Positions 40,906-49,404 of a stretch of DNA of 64,000 bases are shown here, in pieces. The notes below the pieces were generated by a model. The model made no database searches, was not told the DNA's origin, and saw only the letters and a program-made list of their open reading frames with translations. This stretch comes from RGIG6353 sp964558655 (GTDB lineage: Bacteria > Bacillota > Clostridia > Oscillospirales > SIG627): the NCBI GenBank assembly GCA_964558655.1, contig CAZLEX010000002.1, forward strand, positions 68,589 through 132,588, read 5' to 3'. A program made the translations under genes and the position numbers. The first letter of the stretch is position 1, and each line of letters opens with the position of its first letter.

Positions 40906-43179
40906 TTATTTCTTCGCAATTGTTGACATGGTTCTCTGTGCCATGACCAAAGAAGCATAAATGCCGTTGAGCTTAAGAAGTTCCTCGTGAGTGCCGAATT
41001 CGACAATCTTCCCTTTGTCAAGCACAATGAGTTTCGTGGCGTTGCGGAGGGTGGACAGACGGTGGGCTATGGCGAAAGTGGTGCGGTCTTTGACAAGAGC
41101 CGAAATGGAATTTTGGATTATCTGTTCGGTTTCGGTGTCCAGTGCACTTGTCGCTTCGTCGAGAATGAGTATCTTAGGGTTACGCAGTATAGCCCGTGCT
41201 ATTGCGATTCTCTGCCGTTCTCCTCCCGACAGGGTATAACCTCTGTCTCCCACATAAGTCTGATATCCGTCGGGCAGTTTCATGATGAATTTGTGAGCAC
41301 CCGCCGCTTTTGCCGCACGGATTATTTCTTCACGCGGCGCGTCGGGAGCGGCGTAGGAAAGGTTGTCGAAAACGGTGCCGGAAAATAGGAATGTTTCCTG
41401 AAGCACCACGCCCATCTGACTTCTCAGACAGTGCTGTGAAATGTTTCTGATGTCTGTGCCGTCGATTTTTACCGAACCTTCGCGGACATCGTAAAGACGC
41501 ATTATCAGGTTTATCAGAGTGCTTTTTCCTACACCGGAACGACCGACAATTCCTATCATTTCGCCTTTTCCGACACTGAAAGAGATTTTTCTCAAAACAT
41601 CCTCCGCATCTTCGTAACCGAAAGAAACATTGTCGAATTCAACATTCCCTTCAATCGTCATATCGTCTATGGCGTTCGGGCTGTCGGTAACATCGCCGGG
41701 TTCGTCGATTATTTCGAAAATGTGAGTCATTGCAGTCGTTGCACGCTGAATGTATCGCGGCAGACGGGTGAGCCAGTCAAAAGAGTAATAAATCTGAGAG
41801 GTGAAAGCCGTGAACATGGTGAGGTCACCGATACTCATGCTTCCGCCTATAATGCGTTTTCCGACGAAAGCCATGACGAAATAGCTTCCGATACCGGTTA
41901 TGTATGTCATGTAGGGGATAATCTTTGCCCATGTCACCTCGTTCTTTTCGGAGACGAGAGCGACTTTTTTTATGGCTTCGTCGTACTTTTTAATCTCTTT
42001 TTCTTCCATGCCGTAAACTTTGACGACTCTTATCCCGCGAAATACATCGTGGAGAACGGTGTTTGCGTCACTCTCCGTCATCCACTGGCGGTGATAGAGG
42101 CGGTGGGTAAAGTGCCAGACTTTTCTCACGACAAGCATAATAATCGGTGCGGGAATCATCACGAGGAGTGCCAGACGCCAATTGTAGATGAGCATAGCCG
42201 TGCCCACAAGAAGAATGATGACGGAATTTTCCACGAGCTGTGGGAGGAAGGTGACGAAAAAGTCGGATATTATGTCGGTGTCGCCTGTCATTCGGTTAAT
42301 GAGGTCGCCCGAAGTCCTTTTCGACATTTCTCCCGTCGACATAAGCTGTATCTTATCAAAAAGAAGAGAACGCAGTTTTTTCGTGAGGTGCATATTTACA
42401 CGGACGAGCATATTGGAACGGACTATTTCAAGCACTCGGTAAACAATTTGCAGAGAGGCAATGGATATGCAAAGAAGAACAATGCCCCTGAATACAGCCG
42501 AGCTTTCCTTTCCGCCGAAATCGCCTGACGGTGCGATATATCCGTCAACGAGAATTTTCTGGAGATAGGGATTTGCGATTTTTATGAGACTTAGTACGAA
42601 AAACAGGGAAAAAGCGAAAAAGAGCAGGGGAAAATCTTTTTTTACTATTCCGAAAAGCCTCTTTATATCGGAGGACTGTTTGTGACAGTGGAGGCAGACA
42701 TTTACCCCTTTTTCAAACGGCTCGTGACATTTCGGACAGATACGCCTGTCGGGTTCGTAATGTATTTCCAAATCGGAATCGCCGTCGTATTCCAAAATTG
42801 TCTGAAGACACCTTGCCGCATCGATGAGATAGGGTGCAAGGCTCATGTCGCAACGGCATATTTCCGTAGGCAGCCCGTCTTTTTTTCCCTCAAGGCTCAC
42901 CGTGCCCACACCCGTGCGCGTCGTAAATTCGGTAAAGCTGTCAATCTTAAAAGCTTGCACATTGGTCGGATCGCCCTCTTTTTCTCCCTCCCGTGCCGTG
43001 AAAATCATATTGCGGGTAACGCCAACCGCACCGCAGAGAGTTCTGTTTTCTTCATCGAGATTGAACGGGAAGCGGAAGAGGAGGGAAGTGCTTTCCTCCG
43101 AAATCCTGCCGTACAGACGGTTTTCGGCGGATTTTTGTTTATCCCGTAGGATTTTTCTCTCTTTTTTCCATACTTTCAT
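40906..43179 (-). CDS. ABC exporter half with N-terminal PH-like domain and zinc ribbon
   Basis: 757-residue fused permease-ATPase. Order: an unusual ~155-residue N-terminal domain resembling a bacterial PH-like module, a zinc ribbon (CPKCHEPFEKGVNVCLHC), six transmembrane helices from about residue 180, and a nucleotide-binding domain with GIVGRSGVGKSTL, LSGGERQRIAIARAIL and ILILDEATSALD. All catalytic motifs are intact. Its start overlaps the DUF1854 gene by four bases. With the other ABC gene at 43694 it probably forms a heterodimeric exporter. Substrate unknown. Confidence 0.9.
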   Translation of the reverse strand: MKVWKKERKILRDKQKSAENRLYGRISEESTSLLFRFPFNLDEENRTLCGAVGVTRNMIFTAREGEKEGDPTNVQAFKIDSFTEFTTRTGVGTVSLEGKKDGLPTEICRCDMSLAPYLIDAARCLQTILEYDGDSDLEIHYEPDRRICPKCHEPFEKGVNVCLHCHKQSSDIKRLFGIVKKDFPLLFFAFSLFFVLSLIKIANPYLQKILVDGYIAPSGDFGGKESSAVFRGIVLLCISIASLQIVYRVLEIVRSNMLVRVNMHLTKKLRSLLFDKIQLMSTGEMSKRTSGDLINRMTGDTDIISDFFVTFLPQLVENSVIILLVGTAMLIYNWRLALLVMIPAPIIMLVVRKVWHFTHRLYHRQWMTESDANTVLHDVFRGIRVVKVYGMEEKEIKKYDEAIKKVALVSEKNEVTWAKIIPYMTYITGIGSYFVMAFVGKRIIGGSMSIGDLTMFTAFTSQIYYSFDWLTRLPRYIQRATTAMTHIFEIIDEPGDVTDSPNAIDDMTIEGNVEFDNVSFGYEDAEDVLRKISFSVGKGEMIGIVGRSGVGKSTLINLIMRLYDVREGSVKIDGTDIRNISQHCLRSQMGVVLQETFLFSGTVFDNLSYAAPDAPREEIIRAAKAAGAHKFIMKLPDGYQTYVGDRGYTLSGGERQRIAIARAILRNPKILILDEATSALDTETEQIIQNSISALVKDRTTFAIAHRLSTLRNATKLIVLDKGKIVEFGTHEELLKLNGIYASLVMAQRTMSTIAKK

Positions 43180-43691
43180 AAGAACAGCTCTATCCTTCTG
43201 TAACTTTTTTTGCTAAGTTTCGCAAGGCTGGGAATTTCGTATCGGTTGCCGTCTATGTCCGAAACGACGGCACGGTCCTCGCCTATGCGGATAATGCTTC
43301 TGAAAGTGTCCTTGACCGTTATGGCTTTTTTGCCGGCGTCTGTCTCTATGCACCAATAGGAATTGCCGAATTTTTCCTCAAGCGATGTAATTTCGAGAAT
43401 CTTCGGTATAAAATAGTGCCGTTCAAGCTCCCGCAGGAGCATATCTTCGGTGCTTTTGTCAAAAATGCCGATATCTTTTATTATTCCGAGTTCGTTTTTG
43501 TTTTCGTCCGTAACCGAAATGAAATTTTTCGGCATATCGTGCGGAAAAGCACGGCTCAGAAAGACTCTCACACTCTCTTTGCCGTCAACGCTTGCGAAAA
43601 CGAATCCGTTTTTTTCGGTAAAAACGCAATTTTGTGCGTTCAGTGCGTAAATTTCGCCTATTGCGTTTTCGATTGATTCTTTTGTTTGCAT
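43176..43691 (-). CDS. DUF1854 protein
   Basis: 171 residues matching DUF1854: FLSRAFPHDMPKNFISVTDE, LGIIKDIGIFDKS, LLRELERHYFIPKI, NSYWCIETDAGKK and VVSDIDGNRYEIPSL. No membrane segment. The family's function is not known to me, but members recur beside ABC exporters. Here it is wedged between the two ABC halves, two bases after one and overlapping the other, so it is probably a subunit or regulator of the transporter. Confidence 0.85.
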   Translation of the reverse strand: MQTKESIENAIGEIYALNAQNCVFTEKNGFVFASVDGKESVRVFLSRAFPHDMPKNFISVTDENKNELGIIKDIGIFDKSTEDMLLRELERHYFIPKILEITSLEEKFGNSYWCIETDAGKKAITVKDTFRSIIRIGEDRAVVSDIDGNRYEIPSLAKLSKKSYRRIELFL

Positions 43692-43693
43692 AT

Positions 43694-46030
43694 TTATTCC
43701 TCCACACCGATGATTTTCAGTGCATCAAGCTGCATTTTGTAAAGTTTGTAATAATCGCCTTTTTTTCTGACGAGCTCTTCGTGAGTTCCGGACTCGGTCA
43801 TTTTTCCGTCCTCTATGACGATAAGTCTGTCGGCATCTCTGAGGGTGGACAGGCGGTGAGCGATGATTATTGTCGTCTTGTCACGGGTAATTTCGGTAAT
43901 CGCTCTCTGTATACGCAGTTCGGTAGCCGTGTCCATTGCCGCCGTCGCTTCGTCGAGTATGAGAATTTTCGGATCCTTGAGAATTGCACGGGCAATGGAT
44001 ATTCTCTGAAGTTCTCCGCCCGAAAGACTGCGGTAACCGGTGCCGATTTTCGTGTTGTATCCGTCGGGATATTTTATGATGAAGTCGTGAGCTCCCGCCG
44101 CTTTTGCCGCCGAGATGACCTCTTCGTTTGACGCTTCGGGTACGGCGTAGCGGATATTGTCGGCTATGGTTCCGCAGAAAACATAGGTTTCCTGCGAGAC
44201 TATGGCAACATTTTGCCGAATGTAACTTGACGGAAGGTCTTTTACATTTACGCCGTCGATGAGTATTTCACCGTCATTCGTATCGTAAAGACGCATGGCA
44301 AGGTTTACGAGCGTGGACTTGCCCGCACCCGTGTGCCCGACGATACCTATTGTCTCACCCGGAGACACTTTAAACGAAACGCCGTCGATTACGCGGTGTC
44401 CCGGCTGATATTCAAAGGAGACATTCCTGAATTCGACATCTCCCGAAGTTCTTTCGGGAAGCATCGGTTTTTGAGGTTCGGGTACTTCGGAGGGCGTTTC
44501 AAGTATTTGAAAGAGCCTGTACATTGCATTGAGACATTCGGAAAGCTGCTGATTGAAGCGGTTGAAAAAGTCAAGAGGTGTGTACATCATGGACATGAGC
44601 GATATGTATGTTACGAGAGTTCCGTATGTGAAATCGCTTTTTCCGTTCATTATCCCTTTTGCAACGGCAATTCCGCCTACCGCCCATACAGCCCATGTGC
44701 CTATTTCGAGGACTGACGGAATGATGTTGCCTATGCGGTTTGAGGTTACTGTCGTACGGTAGCGGGATTCGGCAAGAGAGTCGCTCTTTTTTTTGAATTT
44801 TTCCGCCTCAAGCTTTTCACGGGAAAACGCCTTGACGACACGGTTTCCCAAAAATATATCGGAAACATAGGAGTTGAAACGGCGTCGGTGCGAGTATTCT
44901 CTTGCGTGATTTTTTCGCATGGTTTTCATGAAAAGGCTTCTTGAGAGCAAAAAGACGGGTATCGGCAACATGACAATGAGAGTGAGTTTTGCGTTCATGA
45001 CGAAAAGCAGTATTGCCACGACAACGATTTGTATGATGTTCGTGATAAAGTAGGGAAGTCCGTCCACGAAAAACCAATAGATAGATGTGGCGTCCCCGTT
45101 TATCTGCGTCATTATTCCGCCCGACTGTCTCATGCTGAAATAGCTCAGAGACAGACGCTGTATCGCCGAAAATATCGTTTTTTTCAGGTCGTATGTCACT
45201 CTTGCCGAAACTTTTGCCGTGACGATTGAGTGAAACATTGAAAATACGACCGAAATAAGCTTGGTAAGTGCGATGAGCAGTATGGCAAAAAATATTTTGC
45301 CGTAAAAATCTCCGTTTTTGTCAAGAACACGGTCGTAAAAAAAGCTTCCGCTTACAAACGGCGTGAAAATTCCCAGCACCGTCGACAGCACGACCATTAA
45401 AAGCACTGCCAGACTTTCTTTTTTGTACTTTGAGAAAAACGGAAGCATTTTTTTCAAAAGTCCTTTTGTGTCAAGGTCTTTGAGTGAGCGTCTGCCTCCG
45501 GGACCTCCCGGTCCGCCCGGTCCTCCGGGACCTCCCGGCCCCCCCGGATGGTGATGAGGAGTGCCTTCTTCGTGAGGCGGCCCCTCTTTTCCTTTCGGTT
45601 CGCTTATCCTCTCTCCCGCAAGGAAACGGCACAAATTCCACGCACCCTCTTTTTCACTGTTTGTGAAGTTTGCTACAACGGCGTTTTCGCTGCCGTCTTT
45701 TCGCAAGGCCGTTATCCGTCCGCCCGAAATAAATTCTTCGACGCAGAAGTTCTCCCATTCGTCAAGAGAAAAAACTTTCCAGAAGCGGATAGAAAATCCC
45801 GCGTCGCTCTTTCGGCGGGAAAAGAGACTTTTCTTTTCTTTCTCGAAAATTCCGCCGAGAGTTTCCAGTACTGCGACCTCTTCGTCGGTTGCGGCAACCC
45901 ATGTATCGCAAAATTCCATGCACTGTCCCATATCGGCTCTGAAGCCGTATTTGATGTTTTGCACGGAAATTCCCCGTTCCTCAAATATGCCGCATATGTG
46001 AGGCGGGAAAAATTTTTTTTCTTTTTCCAT
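43694..46030 (-). CDS. ABC exporter half with N-terminal accessory domain and (GGP)n linker
   Basis: 778-residue fused permease-ATPase. N-terminal ~150 residues form an accessory domain paralogous in layout to that of the other ABC gene. It is joined by a His/Gly/Pro linker with about six GGP repeats to six transmembrane helices (from about residue 205) and an ATPase domain with GIVGHTGAGKSTL, LSGGELQRISIARAIL and ILILDEATAAMD. First gene of the three-gene operon with DUF1854 and the second ABC half. Export substrate unknown. The collagen-like linker is probably a flexible tether. Confidence 0.9.
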   Translation of the reverse strand: MEKEKKFFPPHICGIFEERGISVQNIKYGFRADMGQCMEFCDTWVAATDEEVAVLETLGGIFEKEKKSLFSRRKSDAGFSIRFWKVFSLDEWENFCVEEFISGGRITALRKDGSENAVVANFTNSEKEGAWNLCRFLAGERISEPKGKEGPPHEEGTPHHHPGGPGGPGGPGGPGGPGGRRSLKDLDTKGLLKKMLPFFSKYKKESLAVLLMVVLSTVLGIFTPFVSGSFFYDRVLDKNGDFYGKIFFAILLIALTKLISVVFSMFHSIVTAKVSARVTYDLKKTIFSAIQRLSLSYFSMRQSGGIMTQINGDATSIYWFFVDGLPYFITNIIQIVVVAILLFVMNAKLTLIVMLPIPVFLLSRSLFMKTMRKNHAREYSHRRRFNSYVSDIFLGNRVVKAFSREKLEAEKFKKKSDSLAESRYRTTVTSNRIGNIIPSVLEIGTWAVWAVGGIAVAKGIMNGKSDFTYGTLVTYISLMSMMYTPLDFFNRFNQQLSECLNAMYRLFQILETPSEVPEPQKPMLPERTSGDVEFRNVSFEYQPGHRVIDGVSFKVSPGETIGIVGHTGAGKSTLVNLAMRLYDTNDGEILIDGVNVKDLPSSYIRQNVAIVSQETYVFCGTIADNIRYAVPEASNEEVISAAKAAGAHDFIIKYPDGYNTKIGTGYRSLSGGELQRISIARAILKDPKILILDEATAAMDTATELRIQRAITEITRDKTTIIIAHRLSTLRDADRLIVIEDGKMTESGTHEELVRKKGDYYKLYKMQLDALKIIGVEE

Positions 46031-46163
46031 AAAATTACCTTATTTTAATAGGGTTGTTTTATTTATCGTTTGACTTTAAGTTCAGTTTACAGAAAAAAAA
46101 GGCAATGTCAATACTTTTTCAAAAAAATTAAAAAATTTATTTTTTCTTTTTTCGGATCGCGGG

Positions 46164-46192
46164 TTGATAAAAGAAAAAAAGTGTGATACAAT
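46164..46192 (+). promoter_or_regulatory. Promoter of gpmI
   Basis: TTGATA (46164-46169), 17-base spacer, TACAAT (46187-46192) with an extended TGA before the -10. The rest of the divergent gap between the ABC operon and gpmI is A/T-rich with no other clear element. Confidence 0.8.
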
Positions 46193-46267
46193 AGTTGTAT
46201 ATTTTTGCAAATCGGCGTACATCGCCCGAATAAGAACAGTGTTACAATGAAAAAGGAGTGCGAATAT

Positions 46268-47890
46268 ATGCTTGAAAAACTTAAAAACCGTCCTTTAACA
46301 AAGGGACCTCTTACACTTATAGTTATGGACGGAGTGGGACTTGGTAAACACAATGAGGCAAACGCCGTATGGCGTGCGAATACGCCTAATCTCGACAGGC
46401 TCATGAAGGATTATCCCACCCTTACCCTCAAGGCTCACGGTACGGCCGTAGGTCTGCCCAGTGACGACGATATGGGAAATTCGGAGGTGGGACACAACGC
46501 AATCGGAGCGGGACAGGTTTACGCACAGGGTGCGAAACTCGTTACATCGTCCATTGAGACGGGCAAAATTTTCTCGTCTGACACATGGCACACTCTCGTT
46601 TCAAACTGCCTTGAAAAGAACGGTACATTCCATTTCTTAGGGCTTTTTTCCGACGGAAACGTTCACTCTCACATCGACCACCTGAAAGCTCTTGTAAAGA
46701 GAGCGGGCGAGGAGGGAGTGAAGAAGGTAAGAATTCATATTCTTCTTGACGGTCGAGATGTCGGAGAGACTTCGGCACTTGAATATGTGGATCCGTTTGA
46801 AGAGTATATCGCAGGGCTTCGCACCGACTCTTTCGATGTGAAAATCGCATCGGGCGGCGGACGCATGAACATAACAATGGACAGATACGAAGCGAATTGG
46901 GATATGGTAAAGAGAGGCTGGGAAACTCATGTACTCGGAGAGGGCAGACAGTTCGCTTCGGCACATGAGGCTGTTGTAACTCTCAGAAATGAAGGCGGTT
47001 ACAGCGACCAAGACCTTCCGCCTTTCGTAATCGCCGAAAATTCAAAGCCGGTTGGCACAATAGAGGACGGAGACAGCGTTGTTTTCTTCAATTTCAGAGG
47101 CGACCGTTCCATTGAAATTTCCAGAGCGTTTGAGGAAAAAGACTTTGACAAATTCGACAGACGGCGTTTTCCCGAAACGGTTTTCGCGGGTATGCTCGAA
47201 TATGACGGAGACCTTCATATTCCGTCAAGATATTTGGTGTCTCCTCCAGAAATCACCGACACTCTCGGCGAAAATCTCGCACTGCTCGGCGTAAGACAGC
47301 TCGCTCTTTCGGAGACGCAGAAATACGGCCATGTAACATACTTTTGGAACGGCAACAAATCGGGAAAATACGACGAGAAAACCGAAACTTACATTGAAAT
47401 TCCTTCCGATGTCGTTCCCTTTGAACAGCGTCCGTGGATGAAGTGTGCCGAAATTACGGATAAGCTTATCGAAGCGATGAAGAGCGGCGAGTACGACTTT
47501 ATCCGCGTCAACTTCCCTAACGGCGACATGGTCGGACACACGGGAAGCATGGAGGCGACAATCGTTTCCATGGAAGCTCTCGACCTCTGCATCGGCAGAA
47601 TTCTCGAATGTGCCGACAGTCTCGGAGTGGCGGTGCTTTTCACGGCAGATCACGGAAACGCCGACGAATGTCTGGAAACGAACAAAAAGACGGGAGAGGT
47701 CACATCGAAACCCAAGACAAGCCACACGCTCAACCCTGTGCCTTTTATTTTCTACGACAATTTCTTCAAGGACAGTTACACCGTGCTTGACGGCAAGTGG
47801 GGACTTTCGAACATAGCGGCGACCGTCGCAAATCTTCTCGGATACAAGGCGTCGGACAAGTGGGACGCTTCGATGATAGAGACAAAATAA
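46268..47890 (+). CDS. gpmI: 2,3-bisphosphoglycerate-independent phosphoglycerate mutase
   Basis: Interconverts 3- and 2-phosphoglycerate in glycolysis, cytoplasmic. Seen: LIVMDGVGLGKH (metal-binding Asp), the catalytic serine in DDDMGNSEVGHNAIG (Ser 72), the phosphatase-like domain LLDGRDVGETS and RVNFPNGDMVGHTGSMEA, and FTADHGNADEC. 540 residues, full length. AAGGAG nine bases before the ATG at 46268 sets the start. Has its own promoter and terminator. The next operon encodes FkbH, whose family uses the neighbouring glycolytic intermediate 1,3-bisphosphoglycerate; this may be chance. Confidence 0.96.
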   Translation: MLEKLKNRPLTKGPLTLIVMDGVGLGKHNEANAVWRANTPNLDRLMKDYPTLTLKAHGTAVGLPSDDDMGNSEVGHNAIGAGQVYAQGAKLVTSSIETGKIFSSDTWHTLVSNCLEKNGTFHFLGLFSDGNVHSHIDHLKALVKRAGEEGVKKVRIHILLDGRDVGETSALEYVDPFEEYIAGLRTDSFDVKIASGGGRMNITMDRYEANWDMVKRGWETHVLGEGRQFASAHEAVVTLRNEGGYSDQDLPPFVIAENSKPVGTIEDGDSVVFFNFRGDRSIEISRAFEEKDFDKFDRRRFPETVFAGMLEYDGDLHIPSRYLVSPPEITDTLGENLALLGVRQLALSETQKYGHVTYFWNGNKSGKYDEKTETYIEIPSDVVPFEQRPWMKCAEITDKLIEAMKSGEYDFIRVNFPNGDMVGHTGSMEATIVSMEALDLCIGRILECADSLGVAVLFTADHGNADECLETNKKTGEVTSKPKTSHTLNPVPFIFYDNFFKDSYTVLDGKWGLSNIAATVANLLGYKASDKWDASMIETK

Positions 47891-47898
47891 AATCAGGG

Positions 47899-47921
47899 GG
47901 GACGCTTCGGCGTCCCTTTTC
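47899..47921 (+). terminator. Intrinsic terminator of gpmI
   Basis: A GGGACGC/GCGTCCC stem with a TTCG tetraloop is followed by TTTT, eight bases past the stop. Confidence 0.9.
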
Positions 47922-47923
47922 TC

Positions 47924-47953
47924 TTGACAGGGGGACGGTGTTTGTTGTATAAT
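47924..47953 (+). promoter_or_regulatory. Promoter of the MBOAT-SGNH-ACP-FkbH operon
   Basis: TTGACA (47924-47929), 18-base spacer, TATAAT (47948-47953), about 30 bases before the MBOAT start. Confidence 0.88.
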
Positions 47954-47983
47954 TCTTACATATAAATTTTATTCGGAGATATT

Positions 47984-49393
47984 ATGGTTTTTTCGTCATA
48001 TAAATTCATTTTTCTTTTTCTTCTCCCGGTACTTCTGATATATTCTCTTCTGAAAAAGACGAAGAGAGCGTCTCTTGTGAAAATTTTTCTCGTTTTGTCC
48101 TCCGTCGTCTTTTATTCTTGGGGACAGGTGCGTTTTCTGCCGGTGTTTCTCATTACCATGACTGTCGGATATTTTTTGGCGGCGGGCATTTCAAAAAGCG
48201 ATAAAAAGCCTTTGAGGATTTTTATGCTTGTGCTGGGAATTGCCGAAGGGCTGGGAGTTTTGTTCTATTATAAATACCTGAATTTCACTCTCTATTCCTT
48301 CAACCGCTTTTTAGGTACGGATTTTGTTCTTTCGCAGGTGATTTTGCCTCTGGGAATTTCCTTTTACACTTTCCAGATAATAACATACCTTGTCGATGTG
48401 TACAGAAAAGAGGCACCTCTCTGCCGTTTTGAAAATTACCTTCTTTACATAACTTTTTTTCCTCAGCTCGTGGTGGGGCCGATAGTGCGTCACCGTGACT
48501 TTCTCCCTCAGCTTACCGACGAAAACATTCTCAAAACCGACGGAGTGTCGGTTTCACGTGGGATAGTGCTTTTTTCGGTGGGGTGTGCAAAAAAGATTCT
48601 CATCGCCAACCCTCTCATCGACTTTGCTTACACCTATTACACCACCGATTCGACTTCTCCTCTTCTTGCATGGGGGGCGACAATAGCCTTTACATTCGCC
48701 TATTATTTCGATTTTTCCGGATACAGCGACATGGCGGTGGGACTGGGAAATTTCTTCAACATTAAGCTTCCCTTTAACTTCAATTCCCCTTATAAATCGC
48801 GTAACATGGCTGATTTTTGGAGGCGGTGGAACATAAGCGTTTCCACTTTTTTCGACGATTATGTCTTTCGCAGCGTCTTTCGTTTCGGTGACGGTAAGGT
48901 CCGTCTCGTTGCGGCGACCTTCATAACATTTTTTCTTTCGGGTATCTGGCACGGAGCCGGCTGGAATTACATTCTCTGGGGAATAGCAAACGGAATACTT
49001 GTCGCAATTGTACATCTTGCGACGCTTTACCGCATAAAACTGCCCGCTTTTCTGTCCTATTTTCTTACGGGAGCGTGCGTGCTCTTAACCCGTGTACTCT
49101 TTGATTCAAGCTCTTTTACCGAAATAAAAAAGACATATTCGCTTATGTTTTCTTTTGAATGGGACAGTTTTTCTTCTTTTTGGCAGAGTGTCACTCTCTT
49201 TGTCGGAGAAAACCTTGAGGTGTGCATAATCATGCTTTTAAGTGCACTTATATGTTTCTTTTTCAAAAACACGAAGCAAATATCCGAAAATTATACTCCG
49301 TCGTACAAGTGGGCGCTTCTTTCGGCGTTTCTTCTCTGTCTGTCTCTCGCGAACATGACGGAAGTTTCGCGGTTTCTTTATTTTAATTTCTGA
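47984..49393 (+). CDS. MBOAT-family membrane O-acyltransferase (DltB/AlgI-like)
   Basis: 469-residue polytopic membrane protein that in known relatives moves an acyl group from a carrier across the membrane to a surface polymer. Seen: about eleven hydrophobic segments, LPLGISFYTFQIITYLVDVY, FFPQLVVGPIVRH, FDFSGYSDMAVGLG, NMADFWRRWNISVS and the catalytic-type histidine in SGIWHGAGWNYILWG (His 323). GGAG precedes the ATG. First gene of an operon continuing with an SGNH-deacetylase fusion, a carrier protein and FkbH: the same parts as DltB, DltD and DltC, but with FkbH in place of DltA. Confidence 0.92.
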   Translation: MVFSSYKFIFLFLLPVLLIYSLLKKTKRASLVKIFLVLSSVVFYSWGQVRFLPVFLITMTVGYFLAAGISKSDKKPLRIFMLVLGIAEGLGVLFYYKYLNFTLYSFNRFLGTDFVLSQVILPLGISFYTFQIITYLVDVYRKEAPLCRFENYLLYITFFPQLVVGPIVRHRDFLPQLTDENILKTDGVSVSRGIVLFSVGCAKKILIANPLIDFAYTYYTTDSTSPLLAWGATIAFTFAYYFDFSGYSDMAVGLGNFFNIKLPFNFNSPYKSRNMADFWRRWNISVSTFFDDYVFRSVFRFGDGKVRLVAATFITFFLSGIWHGAGWNYILWGIANGILVAIVHLATLYRIKLPAFLSYFLTGACVLLTRVLFDSSSFTEIKKTYSLMFSFEWDSFSSFWQSVTLFVGENLEVCIIMLLSALICFFFKNTKQISENYTPSYKWALLSAFLLCLSLANMTEVSRFLYFNF

Positions 49394-49404
49394 GGAAAAA
49401 GAAA

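Noticed and set aside
45487..45545. Tandem GGP-encoding repeats considered as a CRISPR or minisatellite
   Set aside because: Units are nine-base codon triplets within an intact ORF, with no spacers, so this is a protein linker.
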